A stretch of DNA of 37,605 nucleotides. Origin: Gemmatimonadota bacterium (GTDB lineage Bacteria; Gemmatimonadota; Gemmatimonadetes; Gemmatimonadales; Gemmatimonadaceae). A program made the translations under genes and the position numbers. A model generated the notes under the pieces. That model made no database searches, was not told the origin of the DNA, and was given only the letters and a program-made list of their open reading frames with translations. The DNA is taken from the NCBI GenBank assembly GCA_003152485.1, contig PMAE01000077.1:1-37605 (forward strand), given 5' to 3'. Below, in pieces: positions 15,568 through 23,839 of the stretch; within the stretch, counting starts at the first letter, position 1; every line of letters starts with the position of its first letter.

Positions 15568-16398
15568 GTGACCGCCCCTCCCGGCCTGCACCCCCCGCCA
15601 ATCGCCATCCACCATCCGCCAACCGCTAACCCCCTGTCCGCGCTATACCTTTCCGGCGTGTACGCCTTCGTTAGTCAGTTGAGCTCGCTCTGGGCGTATA
15701 TCACGCTTGGTGCGGTCAGCTTCGTCACTGAGGAGTTCGCGCCGATCACCGGTGGCGTCGCGGCGCATGAAGGGCATCTCGTGCTCATCTGGGTCGCGTG
15801 CAGCTGTGCGGCCGGCACCTGGGCGGCCGACATCGGCTTGTACTATCTGGGCCGGTGGCGGGGCGCGTGGATCAGGAAGCGCTGGCCCCGCATCGGACGG
15901 GCATTCACGCGGACGCTCATGGGCGTCCGGCGTGCGCCATGGCGGTCGTCCCTCGCCGTCCGATACGCCTACGGGCTGCGCATCACGCTGCCCATCGCGT
16001 GCGGCGCGGCACACGTGCCGGTGGCGGAGTACCTCGCCGGGAGCGCCATCAGTGCCCTCACGTGGGCGAGCCTGTTCACCGTGCTGGGGTGGGTGTTCGG
16101 CCGGTCCGCGGAACTCGTCATGCGGCACGTCCGCCGCTACGAAGACGTGGTCGGACTGGCGGTCGCCGGGCTGCTGGGGATTCTCGTCCTCCTCTATGTT
16201 CGGCGGACCGAACAGCCCACCGAGGATCCGCACGCGCGGGCGTTCGAGCGCGAGCTGGATGTGCTGAGCGGCGAATATCCCTCCCTTGGCGACGGCGGCG
16301 CACAGACTCCGGGCGACGATCCGATGTACGACGCTCGCGACGGGGGCGACCGCGGCGACGAGGCATCGCCGCCCGAGCAGGGGCGCAGACGGGCGTAG
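15568..16398 (+). CDS. DedA-family membrane protein
   Basis: 276 residues from the GTG at 15568, which has GCAGG 8 bases upstream; a GTG at 15658, eight bases after TATACC, is an alternative. The VTT/DedA pattern is visible: EEFAPITGGVAAHEGH near the first re-entrant helix, a GLYYLGRWRG segment, then RYAYGLRITLPIACGAAHVPVAEYLAGSAISALTWASLFTVLGWVFG, the conserved second half with its Arg and Gly residues. A final helix precedes an acidic, Gly/Asp/Glu-rich C-terminal tail of about 70 residues, probably cytoplasmic. DedA proteins act in phospholipid or undecaprenyl-phosphate recycling and membrane homeostasis. The signal peptidase-like gene follows 32 bases downstream. Confidence 0.8.
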   Translation: MTAPPGLHPPPIAIHHPPTANPLSALYLSGVYAFVSQLSSLWAYITLGAVSFVTEEFAPITGGVAAHEGHLVLIWVACSCAAGTWAADIGLYYLGRWRGAWIRKRWPRIGRAFTRTLMGVRRAPWRSSLAVRYAYGLRITLPIACGAAHVPVAEYLAGSAISALTWASLFTVLGWVFGRSAELVMRHVRRYEDVVGLAVAGLLGILVLLYVRRTEQPTEDPHARAFERELDVLSGEYPSLGDGGAQTPGDDPMYDARDGGDRGDEASPPEQGRRRA

Positions 16399-16430
16399 CG
16401 GCATCCCCCCGCCGACCGTGGCGCGCGGCG

Positions 16431-17285
16431 ATGCTCTCGCAGCTGTGCCCCGGCCTCGGTCATCTCTATGCGGGTGCACCGCGCCGCGCGGCGGTGGCGC
16501 TCGTCGCCATGGGGCTCGCGACGGCGGCGCTCCTCAGTGCGGCAGTTCTGTTGGCCGACCGCGCGGGGTTCGTGCTGCAGGTCGTCGGCTTGTGCGCGGC
16601 CTGGGAGCTGGTGGCCGCCGATGCGTTCCGGACGGCGCGACGTGCGCCGACCGCCTATCAGCTCCGGTGGTTCAATCACGGCCTCATCTATCTCGCCGTC
16701 TTCGGCGCCGTCGGGGTCGCGTCCTTTGCCTGGCACCTGGTGGTCGATCGCGTGATCGCCACGAGGATGCGCATCCCCACCGACACCATGGCGCCGACGC
16801 TCGTGGCCGGCGATCACGTCTATGCGGTTTCGCGCTGGGGCGCTGCTGTTCGGCGCGGCGAGATCGTGGTCTATCGGAAGTGGGGAACGGGGTACGTCAA
16901 ACGTGTAGTCGGCTTACCCGGCGACACGGTCGCGATGGTGGCGGGTGTGCTGTCGGTGGACGGACGTGTGGTCAGCGAGCCGTATGCGTCGCACGTGGGG
17001 GAGGGCGAGCTCACGGACCGGCAGTTCGCCTGGCAGCGGGCGTTCGTCCCGGATTCGCTCCGTACCGCCTACACCCCGACGCTTGCTACGTGGGGTCCGC
17101 TCGTCGTCCCGCCGGCCACCTATTTCGTGCTCGGCGACAATCGCGGCCAGAGCATGGACAGCCGATACCATGGCGTGGTCGCCGATACCGAAGTCGTTGC
17201 CCGTCCGGTGATGATCTCGTACTCGGTCGTGCCGCGGACGCTCCATCTACGGTGGGGCCGGTTCGGGCGACACGCGGGGCCGTAG
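16431..17285 (+). CDS. signal peptidase I homologue with Thr in place of the nucleophilic Ser
   Basis: 284 residues from the ATG at 16431. Recognisable sequence (RRPWRAA) continues a few residues upstream without a standard start codon, so the start is not certain. The N-terminal region has three helices and the motif CPGLGHLYAG, an extra membrane module found on some S26 peptidases. Box B reads IPTDTMAPTLVAGD, where canonical enzymes have PSGSMxPTL: Thr119 occupies the nucleophile position. The general-base Lys157 (GYVKRVVGLPGD) and box E (FVLGDNRGQSMDSRYHG) are intact. It may cleave signal peptides with a Thr nucleophile, act on a special substrate, or be impaired. A canonical signal peptidase is encoded at 25083. 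It ends 10 bases from the convergent cydB stop. Confidence 0.85.
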   Translation: MLSQLCPGLGHLYAGAPRRAAVALVAMGLATAALLSAAVLLADRAGFVLQVVGLCAAWELVAADAFRTARRAPTAYQLRWFNHGLIYLAVFGAVGVASFAWHLVVDRVIATRMRIPTDTMAPTLVAGDHVYAVSRWGAAVRRGEIVVYRKWGTGYVKRVVGLPGDTVAMVAGVLSVDGRVVSEPYASHVGEGELTDRQFAWQRAFVPDSLRTAYTPTLATWGPLVVPPATYFVLGDNRGQSMDSRYHGVVADTEVVARPVMISYSVVPRTLHLRWGRFGRHAGP

Positions 17286-17294
17286 TGCGAATTG

Positions 17295-18413
17295 TCACCG
17301 GCTCGCCGCCACCGCATCCCGCCCTTTGAACACTCGATAGAGATATCCGAGGGACGGAAACAGAACGAGCCCGCCGAGCGCGAGCGCCACGAGAATGAGC
17401 TCGAGCGTGTCGTGGGGCGCGGCGACGCCGGCGACGGTCATCGTGGGCGGGACGAGATAGGGATACTGCGCGATGGCCCAGCCGCTGAGTATCAGGACCA
17501 CCTGCGCCGCGGCCGCGACCCGCGCCACTCGGTACGCACGCGTGAGGAGCGCGGCGATGGCGGTCACCGCGGCGGCGCCCGTCGCCAGGTGGAAGGGAAT
17601 CGCCCACGACGTCCACACCAACGCGTCGCGCACCCGAGGCGCGGTCAGGTGCGCGGCCCACAGCGCGACCACCGCGGTCACAAATACCCCCGCCGCCGCC
17701 GCCAGCGCCCGGCGGCGGAAATCCTCCTGGAGCGGGCGATCGGCCGCCGCCTCGACAGTGAGATACACGGCCGCGAGAAACGCAAACAGAGCCAACGCGA
17801 GCGCGCCCACGGCGAACGCGAATGGGGTGAGCCAGGGCGCGAGATATTGCTGCGCGAACGTCGCGCCCGCGACGCCGATCGGTGCCCGCCCCACGCCTTC
17901 TGACGCGATGGCGCCAATCACGATGCCGAGGATGACCGGGGTGACGACGCTCGCGATGGCGAATATTCGTCCCCACCGCTCCTGGACGTCGCTGTGTGCG
18001 GAGTCGTTGGCCCGAAAGATGAACGCCGACCCGCGCATCACGATGCCGATCAACAGCAGCGTGAATGGGATATGCAGGACGACCGCGAGGCGCGCGAACG
18101 CGACGGGGAAGCAACTGAAGAGGAGCACGACGATGATGATGAGCCACACGTGATTGGCTTCCCAGATCGGTCCGATGGCGTGGGCGACCAGTGCGCGCTG
18201 CGCGTCCCGCCGCGGACCCGACGCCAGCAGGTCCCACACGCCACCGCCGAAATCCGCGCCCGCCAGCAGCGCGTACGCCATGAGCGCGACGATGATGACA
18301 CCCGCGATCACGAGCGCGAGCGAGGGCGGCCAGCCGAGCGTGAACACTCTCGCCGACTGAGCGAATCCCGCGGCCATGCGTGCGCCGACGGCTCCCATCG
18401 CGTCGATCGTCAT
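17295..18413 (-). CDS. cydB: cytochrome bd-type quinol oxidase subunit II
   Basis: 372 residues. After a short N-terminal extension the first helix is followed by the CydB signature GADFGGGVWDLLA, and then GPIWEANHVWLIIIVVLLFSCFP, the most conserved segment of the family. Eight to nine helices follow. It forms the quinol:O2 oxidoreductase heterodimer with the upstream subunit I gene, from which it is separated by 28 bases on the minus strand. No CydX-like small ORF is evident after it, because the convergent peptidase gene ends ten bases away. The complex reduces O2 to water at the inner membrane with high oxygen affinity. Confidence 0.93.
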   Translation of the reverse strand: MTIDAMGAVGARMAAGFAQSARVFTLGWPPSLALVIAGVIIVALMAYALLAGADFGGGVWDLLASGPRRDAQRALVAHAIGPIWEANHVWLIIIVVLLFSCFPVAFARLAVVLHIPFTLLLIGIVMRGSAFIFRANDSAHSDVQERWGRIFAIASVVTPVILGIVIGAIASEGVGRAPIGVAGATFAQQYLAPWLTPFAFAVGALALALFAFLAAVYLTVEAAADRPLQEDFRRRALAAAAGVFVTAVVALWAAHLTAPRVRDALVWTSWAIPFHLATGAAAVTAIAALLTRAYRVARVAAAAQVVLILSGWAIAQYPYLVPPTMTVAGVAAPHDTLELILVALALGGLVLFPSLGYLYRVFKGRDAVAASR

Positions 18414-18441
18414 TGGGTGCCGCGCCTGATGTCGGGTCGGC

Positions 18442-19761
18442 TCATGTCGCGGGGGCGTGCTGGCCGACGCGCGGGCTCTTGATGACTTGCTGATACAGCA
18501 GCCACGCCACGGTCACGCCGAGAAAGCAGTAGAGCAGGGTGAACGTCACGAACGGGACGACGAGTCCGGGCATCGGGGTCACCGCGTCGGCGGTCCGCAT
18601 GATCCCGTACACGATCCATGGCTGCCGCCCCACTTCGGTCACCGTCCATCCCGCCTCGACCGCGATGAACCCCGCGGGCGCGATTGCCGTCAACGCCCAC
18701 AGCAGTGGGCGTGAGTCGGCGGGCTCGCGCTTCCGCGCGACGACGACGAGTGCCCACGCGGAAATCACCGCCATGAGCGACCCGAGTCCCACCATGATGT
18801 CGAACGCGATGTGCGTGATCGCCACCGGCGGCCAGCGGTCGGGCGGAAAATCGCCAAGGCCCTGCACCACGGCGGTTGGATCGTGGAACGCGAGGAGGGA
18901 GAGGCCGTAAGGAATCTCGATCGCGCCCCGGGTGACGCGCCGCGCTTCATCCGGGATGCCACCGATGTGCAGGGGCGCTCCGCGTTGTGTCGTGAAATCG
19001 CCCTCCATCGCCGCCAGCTTGATCGGCTGCCACCGCGCCACGTAGCGCGCGCTGATGTCTCCGGAGAACGGCTGGAGGACTGCCGCCGGCGCCCCTACGA
19101 GCAGGCTCACGAGGAGTGCGCGTCGGTGGAATGCATTCCGTGGGTCACGAAGCAACATGAACGCGTGAATCCCGGCGACCACCAGTCCCGTCGCCGCGTA
19201 GGCCGCGATCGTCATGTGCAGCGTCTCGGGAAACGCCGCGGGCGTCGCCATCGCGCGCAGCGGATGCACGTCCGTTGGGAGCCCATCGACGAGTCGGAAT
19301 CCGGCGGGCGTGTTCATCCACGCGTTCGCGATCACCACGAACACGCCCGAGATGGCGCCGCTGATCGCCACGATGACGCCCGCCGCGAGATGCGCCCGCG
19401 GGCTCACCCGATCCCACCCATAGAGGTATACGCCGAGGAAAATGGCCTCGGTGAAAAACGCGAACCCCTCCAGGGAGAAGGGCATGCCGATGATCGCGCC
19501 CGCGTACTGCATGAACCGTGGCCAGAGCAACCCCAGCTCGAAGGACAGCACGGTCCCTGATACCGCGCCCACGGCGAACAGGATCGCCGTCCCCTTGGCC
19601 CATCGCTTCGCCAGCTCGAGGTAGTGCGCATCACCCGTACGCCGCCAGCGGGTTTCGGCGATCACCATCAACGCAGGCATGCCGATGCCCACCACCGCAA
19701 AGATGATGTGGAAGGCGAGCGACATTCCCATTTGGGAGCGTGCCGCGAGCAAGTCATTCAT
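18442..19761 (-). CDS. cydA: cytochrome bd-type quinol oxidase subunit I
   Basis: 439 residues, shorter than E. coli CydA (about 520). This indicates the short-Q-loop, cyanide-insensitive-oxidase-like subclass. Key residues are visible: His18 in LAFHIIF (high-spin heme ligand), the His in ETLHMTIAAY, and the Met in FDIMVGLGSL (low-spin heme ligands). The GRQPW motif follows near the C-terminus. A GGGGCC element lies about 5 bases before the ATG. The subunit binds both b hemes and heme d and oxidises quinol at the periplasmic side. It is first in the cydAB pair; the divergence in Q-loop length says nothing certain about inhibitor sensitivity. Confidence 0.94.
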   Translation of the reverse strand: MNDLLAARSQMGMSLAFHIIFAVVGIGMPALMVIAETRWRRTGDAHYLELAKRWAKGTAILFAVGAVSGTVLSFELGLLWPRFMQYAGAIIGMPFSLEGFAFFTEAIFLGVYLYGWDRVSPRAHLAAGVIVAISGAISGVFVVIANAWMNTPAGFRLVDGLPTDVHPLRAMATPAAFPETLHMTIAAYAATGLVVAGIHAFMLLRDPRNAFHRRALLVSLLVGAPAAVLQPFSGDISARYVARWQPIKLAAMEGDFTTQRGAPLHIGGIPDEARRVTRGAIEIPYGLSLLAFHDPTAVVQGLGDFPPDRWPPVAITHIAFDIMVGLGSLMAVISAWALVVVARKREPADSRPLLWALTAIAPAGFIAVEAGWTVTEVGRQPWIVYGIMRTADAVTPMPGLVVPFVTFTLLYCFLGVTVAWLLYQQVIKSPRVGQHAPAT

Positions 19762-19833
19762 CGTCGGCCCCGGTGATGGACGTGGGACCTACCGTACGCC
19801 CCGCCCGAACGCGCCGACGCCCCGGCGCGCGCT

Positions 19834-19851
19834 GCCCGCGTGCACGCGGGC
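19834..19851. repeat. perfect 18-bp palindrome upstream of cydA
   Basis: GCCCGCGTGCACGCGGGC reads identically on both strands. It lies 72 bases upstream of the cydA start and 50 bases after the EamA gene stop (same strand). It could act as a terminator stem for the transporter gene or as an operator for cydAB. No T-run accompanies it. Confidence 0.5.
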
Positions 19852-19900
19852 ACACGCCCGCGCCCAGCGTGATCGGCGATCCGCCGCCGCTCCAACGAAA

Positions 19901-20992
19901 TTAACGCCGTCGCTGAGAACTGGCGTCCGGAGGCCTCGGCTGCGATGCGGGGCCCGGGGCCAGCGTGGTGATCGCGACCGCGGCGACGATGGCTGCCCCA
20001 GCCGCTGCCGTGCGCACGCTCAACGGCTCGCCCGCCACGGCCCATCCCAGCACGACGGCGACCACGGGACAGACGAAGGCGTAGGTGGCGGTCATCGCGG
20101 GCTGGACATTGCGGACCAGCCACATGTACGCGGTAAACGCGATGAGCGACCCGAACACGACCAGGTAGGCCCACGCGATCCACGAGATCGCGGACACGTG
20201 TGCGACGTCGAATCGTTGAAACTCACCGGTCACAGCCGCGGCGAGCACCAACGCCACGCCGCCCCAGATCATCTCCAGTCCGGTGGCGAGCGCCGGCGAC
20301 GCGGGCAACGGCGAGTAGCGGGCGTACAGCGATCCTGCGGCCCAGCAGCACGAGCCGAAGACGAGCACGGCAGCGGCAACCGGCGCCACGCGCTGGGCAC
20401 CGACCTGCCGAGGATCGACCAAGATCGCGAGTCCGGCCATCCCCAGGACGAGTCCGAGGATCACGCCCCACGATGGACGACGGCCGCGCATCCATTCGAA
20501 GATCGCCATCCACAGTGGCGTGGTGAGCAGCAATGCGGTGACCCCGGTGGGCACTTGCTGTTCGGCCCAGATCACGCTGCCCGTGCCGCACGACAGCAGC
20601 AGGACTCCGGCCACCGCGGTCGTCCACAGTTCGCGTCCGCGGGGCCGTCCCGCGCCGCGGGCCACCGCGAAGCCGCTCAGTACCAGTCCCGCGACGATGA
20701 ACCGGACGCCGCCCATGAGAAACACCGGGACGGTCTGGATGGCGTAGTAGATACCGAGATACGTCGACCCCCAGATGACGTAGACGATCCCGAACGCTAT
20801 GACCACCGGCCGCCAGGGCGGCCCGTGAGGGGCGTCGCGCGATGCGTCGCGTGACGGATCGCATGACGGATCGCATGACGGATCGCATGACGCGCGGCGT
20901 GACTGCGCATCAGGCGGGGCCGATGCTTCAGTGGGCGCCGGGGGGATGGGCGACGCGCCGCCCGATGGTCGCCGGGTCGCGGGGCCGGACAC
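19901..20992 (-). CDS. EamA/DMT-family transporter
   Basis: 363 residues from the GTG at 20992. About 60 residues of Pro/Ala/Ser/Asp/Arg-rich sequence, including a repeated Cys-Asp-Pro-Ser unit, come before the first helix (VVIAFGIVYVIWGSTYLGIY). No closer standard start was found in that stretch. Ten helices in two EamA repeats follow. The first has WGSTYLGIYYAIQTVPVFLMGGVRF and TTPLWMAIFEWM, the second YLVVFGSLIAFTAYMWLVRN and YAFVCPVVAVVLGW. This is the YedA/RhtA-like branch, usually exporters of amino acids or metabolites. It lies 61 bases after pruA on the same strand, so co-transcription is possible. The substrate is not predictable. Confidence 0.85.
   Translation of the reverse strand: MSGPATRRPSGGASPIPPAPTEASAPPDAQSRRASCDPSCDPSCDPSRDASRDAPHGPPWRPVVIAFGIVYVIWGSTYLGIYYAIQTVPVFLMGGVRFIVAGLVLSGFAVARGAGRPRGRELWTTAVAGVLLLSCGTGSVIWAEQQVPTGVTALLLTTPLWMAIFEWMRGRRPSWGVILGLVLGMAGLAILVDPRQVGAQRVAPVAAAVLVFGSCCWAAGSLYARYSPLPASPALATGLEMIWGGVALVLAAAVTGEFQRFDVAHVSAISWIAWAYLVVFGSLIAFTAYMWLVRNVQPAMTATYAFVCPVVAVVLGWAVAGEPLSVRTAAAGAAIVAAVAITTLAPGPASQPRPPDASSQRRR
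20853..20892. repeat. 12-bp tandem repeat in the 5' end of the EamA gene
   Basis: GACGGATCGCAT is repeated exactly three times (20853-20888), followed by a partial copy; a degenerate GATGCGTCGCGT lies just before. Because 12 is a multiple of three, copy-number change would add or remove four residues (Cys-Asp-Pro-Ser) without breaking the frame. Confidence 0.85.
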
Positions 20993-21053
20993 CGGAGCGG
21001 GAGTCCGAGTCGGCGTTACGGACGCCAGCCGGCGCCCGCGCGCATCACCGGCC

Positions 21054-22691
21054 TCACTGCTCGCCTAGGAACGGATACCGGTGGTCGAGCGCGGGGACAA
21101 GCGTCTCCTTCACAGACCGGGCGCTGACCCACCGGGTGAGATTCAGTTTGGACCCGGCCTTGTCATTCGTACCCGACGCCCGACCGCCGCCGAAGGGCTG
21201 TTGTCCCACGACGGCGCCCGTGGGTTTGTCGTTGATGTAGAAGTTGCCCGCCGCGTGGCGGAGCGCCGTCGCGGCTTCGTCCACCGCGCCCCGCTCGCGC
21301 GCGAACACCGCACCGGTCAGCGCGTAGGGCGAGGTGCCATCGATGACACCCAGGATCTCCGACCACCGCGCGTCCGGGTACACATACGCGGTGACCACGG
21401 GCCCGAAGATCTCCTCGCACATGAGCCGCGCGCCGGGGTCATTCGTCTGGACCAGCGTCGGCTCGATGAAATAGCCCGTGTCACCGCGCGCGCCGCCGCC
21501 CTGGATGACGGTACCCGTTCGCTTCGCTTCGGCCTGGTATCCACTGATCTTCGTAAAGGCCCGCTGGTCGATCACGGCGCCCATGAAATTGCGGAAGTCG
21601 GTGACATCGCCGACGCCGATCTCCCGCATCATCGCCACCGCGCGGTCGCGCGTCTCCGTCCACAGTGATGTCGGGATGTACACGCGGCTCGCGGCCGAGC
21701 ACTTCTGGCCCTGATACTCGAACCCGCCACGGACGATCGCGACCGCGAGCGCCTGCGGATCGGCCGACGCATGCGCGACGATGAAGTCCTTCCCTCCGGT
21801 CTCGCCGACGATGCGGGGATACGACCGATAGCGCGACATGCTCGTGCCGATCGTCTGCCACATCGTGTTGAACACGCCCGTGCTGCCGGTGAAATGCACG
21901 CCGGCCAGGTCGTGATGGGCGAGCGTCACATCGGAGATGGCGGCGGCGTCGCCCGCCACGAAATTGATCACGCCCGGGGGCAAGCCCGCTGCCTCCAACA
22001 CCCGCATGAGGTAGTACGCGGAGAGGATCGCCGTCCCAGCGGGCTTCCAGACGACGGTATTGCCCATCATCGCCGGCGCGGTCGGCAGATTCCCCGCGAT
22101 CGACGTGAAGTTGAACGGCGTCACGGCGTAGACGAATCCTTCGAGCGGACGGTAGTCGAGCTGATTCCAGGCCCCCGATCCGGCGGGGCTGATCGGTTGC
22201 TCGCCGTACAGCTCCTGCGCGTAGTGCGGGTTGAACCGCCAGAAATCAATCAGCTCGGCCGCGGCGTCGATCTCCGCCTGATGCACCGTCTTCGACTGCC
22301 CCAGCATAGTCGCCGCGTTCACGGTGTCTCGATGCGTCGTTGCGAGGAGCTCCGCGGCCCGAAGAAACACGCCCGCCCGATCCTCCCACGACCACCGGCT
22401 CCATTCGCGGTGGGCCACGCGGGCGGCGTCGATCGCCTGCGTGACATGCGCCGGGCTCGCGCGATGCCAGTCCGCGAGCACGTGCCGATGATCGTGGGGC
22501 ATCACGGCGTGTCGGATATCTCCGGTGCGAATCTCCTCGCCCCCGATGATGAGTGGGATGTCCGCGCGTTCGGCCGCCATCGCGGCGAGTCGTGCCTTGA
22601 TCGCGCGCCGCTCTGGGGAGCCGGGCGCGTAGGATCGAATCGGTTCGTTGATGGGCGTCGGGACGTGCCGGACGCCAGCGAATATCGACAT
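21054..22691 (-). CDS. pruA: L-glutamate gamma-semialdehyde (delta-1-pyrroline-5-carboxylate) dehydrogenase
   Basis: 545 residues, the normal length of the single-function P5C dehydrogenase. The aldehyde dehydrogenase fold is complete: NAD-binding residues around TPFNFTSIAGNLPTAPAMMGNTVVWKPA and HFTGSTGVF, the general base Glu297 in RIVGETGGKDF, the catalytic Cys331 in GFEYQGQKCSAASR, and the C-terminal FGGGRASGTNDKAGS. It oxidises glutamate semialdehyde to glutamate with NAD, the second step of proline breakdown. No proline dehydrogenase gene is in the window. The ATG is preceded six bases earlier by TAACTT (22703-22698), a possible -10 that would give a leaderless transcript. Confidence 0.95.
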   Translation of the reverse strand: MSIFAGVRHVPTPINEPIRSYAPGSPERRAIKARLAAMAAERADIPLIIGGEEIRTGDIRHAVMPHDHRHVLADWHRASPAHVTQAIDAARVAHREWSRWSWEDRAGVFLRAAELLATTHRDTVNAATMLGQSKTVHQAEIDAAAELIDFWRFNPHYAQELYGEQPISPAGSGAWNQLDYRPLEGFVYAVTPFNFTSIAGNLPTAPAMMGNTVVWKPAGTAILSAYYLMRVLEAAGLPPGVINFVAGDAAAISDVTLAHHDLAGVHFTGSTGVFNTMWQTIGTSMSRYRSYPRIVGETGGKDFIVAHASADPQALAVAIVRGGFEYQGQKCSAASRVYIPTSLWTETRDRAVAMMREIGVGDVTDFRNFMGAVIDQRAFTKISGYQAEAKRTGTVIQGGGARGDTGYFIEPTLVQTNDPGARLMCEEIFGPVVTAYVYPDARWSEILGVIDGTSPYALTGAVFARERGAVDEAATALRHAAGNFYINDKPTGAVVGQQPFGGGRASGTNDKAGSKLNLTRWVSARSVKETLVPALDHRYPFLGEQ

Positions 22692-22844
22692 GCGAGAAAG
22701 TTATCGGCCCGAGGCATCTCCCACAGCCCCCGGCGGGGAGCCGCGTGCCGCGCCCCGCGAACAGCGCCCCGCGAGCCGCGTGCGAGCGGCGTGCGACCTG
22801 CGTGCTGGAAGCCGCGTGCCGCGAGTCGCTAGCTTCCCCCATCA

Positions 22845-23744
22845 ATGCCACACCGCCGGCACCGCTCCGGATCGGTCAGCGCCTGGCTCTGTCTCGCGCT
22901 CGCGCTGCTCGTGACGGCGTGCGAGCAGCCGCCGGTCGCCTGGGGCGGCGACCCCACGCCGCTCGGCGGGACCCTCACGGACGCCAGCGTCCTGACGCTG
23001 CGCGGTCAGCCCGGCGACGTGCGCGCGGTCCCTCAAGCGGCCACCGCGCCCAGCGGCGGATTGCCGACGCTGGCGCCGCGGAGCTGTCTGTCGTCGATTC
23101 GGTGGGCGCGCGCGCGCCTGGGGCACGCAGTCGCCGCCGCGTGGTGGGGTGCCCGCCCAGACAGCAGCGTCGTCCTGTATCTCGCACGGTCGCCCGACGA
23201 TGGCGCGCATTGGGATACGACCCTCACGGCCGATGCCCGCGATCACGGCGTCCGGGGCTGTGCCCGGCCGCCGCCCGCGGTCGCCGCCGACCCGGTGAGC
23301 GGGTACACCCATCTCGCGTATTTCCTCGAGCCGGCGTCCGGCGCGGGCGTCTTCTACGAACACCTGATGGATCTGCCCGTCGCGTCCCGGCCCGGTGCGA
23401 CGGCCGCGGGGGTCTCGATGTTTCATGCCCCGGTCGCGCTCGTCTACGGCGAGGTACCGGGCCGTGCGAGTGTCGCGGGGCACGGCGATACCGTGGTCGT
23501 CGCCTATCAGGACCCGAATCGTGCGGCACCCCAGATCGCACTCGCGGTGTCGGTGACCGCGGGACACACGTTCGCGCCACGGATGCCCGTCTCCGGAGAC
23601 AATGTGGAAGCGCGTGATCCAGCGATCGGTCTCGACGGCGCGACGGTCGCCGTCGCATGGTGGGAGTCGGCGATCCGCTCGAGCGGTGCGTCGGATACAT
23701 CCGCGGCCTCCCGCCCGGTGGTCCGCGTCGGGACGCTGCGATGA
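22845..23744 (+). CDS. putative lipoprotein with sialidase/BNR-like repeats
   Basis: 299 residues. The N-terminus has a basic region, a hydrophobic core (WLCLALALLVTAC) and a lipobox cysteine at LVTAC. The mature part contains repeated Ser-x-Asp-x-Gly-x-x-W/F-like units (SPDDGAHWDT, SVTAGHTFAP) and alternating strands such as DTVVVAYQDPN and ATVAVAWWES, which resemble BNR/Asp-box beta-propeller blades. I see no catalytic sialidase residues, so an enzymatic role is not claimed. Its stop overlaps an ATG (ATGA) opening a 32-codon frame. The 155 bases upstream are GC-rich and carry several degenerate GCCGCGTGC copies. Confidence 0.65.
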   Translation: MPHRRHRSGSVSAWLCLALALLVTACEQPPVAWGGDPTPLGGTLTDASVLTLRGQPGDVRAVPQAATAPSGGLPTLAPRSCLSSIRWARARLGHAVAAAWWGARPDSSVVLYLARSPDDGAHWDTTLTADARDHGVRGCARPPPAVAADPVSGYTHLAYFLEPASGAGVFYEHLMDLPVASRPGATAAGVSMFHAPVALVYGEVPGRASVAGHGDTVVVAYQDPNRAAPQIALAVSVTAGHTFAPRMPVSGDNVEARDPAIGLDGATVAVAWWESAIRSSGASDTSAASRPVVRVGTLR

Positions 23745-23839
23745 ACCGTACGATGAGCCCCATGATGCACAGGACGGCCAGCCGGCCGGCGCGAGCGCGG
23801 CACCGGATCTCCGCGCTCCGTCCGTGGGGCGATGCATGA
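23741..23839 (+). CDS. possible 32-residue basic ORF linking two genes by ATGA overlaps
   Basis: The ATG at 23741 overlaps the lipoprotein TGA (ATGA). The frame ends in TGA at 23837-23839, which itself overlaps the ATG of the REC-DHp gene at 23836 (ATGA). The product is rich in Arg, Met, Ala and Pro with no signal peptide. The double overlap makes chance less likely than for an isolated frame, but the length and composition are compatible with a translation relay that merely couples the two neighbours. Confidence 0.35.
   Translation: MNRTMSPMMHRTASRPARARHRISALRPWGDA

Noticed and set aside
15798-16430. Upstream extension of the signal peptidase homologue across the DedA gene
   Set aside because: Arg-rich shadow of DedA in another frame with no standard start near the conserved region.
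22692-22844. Degenerate GCCGCGTGC repeats before the lipoprotein gene, considered as a CRISPR or att site
   Set aside because: Copies differ in length and spacing and there are no unique spacers. Probably GC-rich low complexity.
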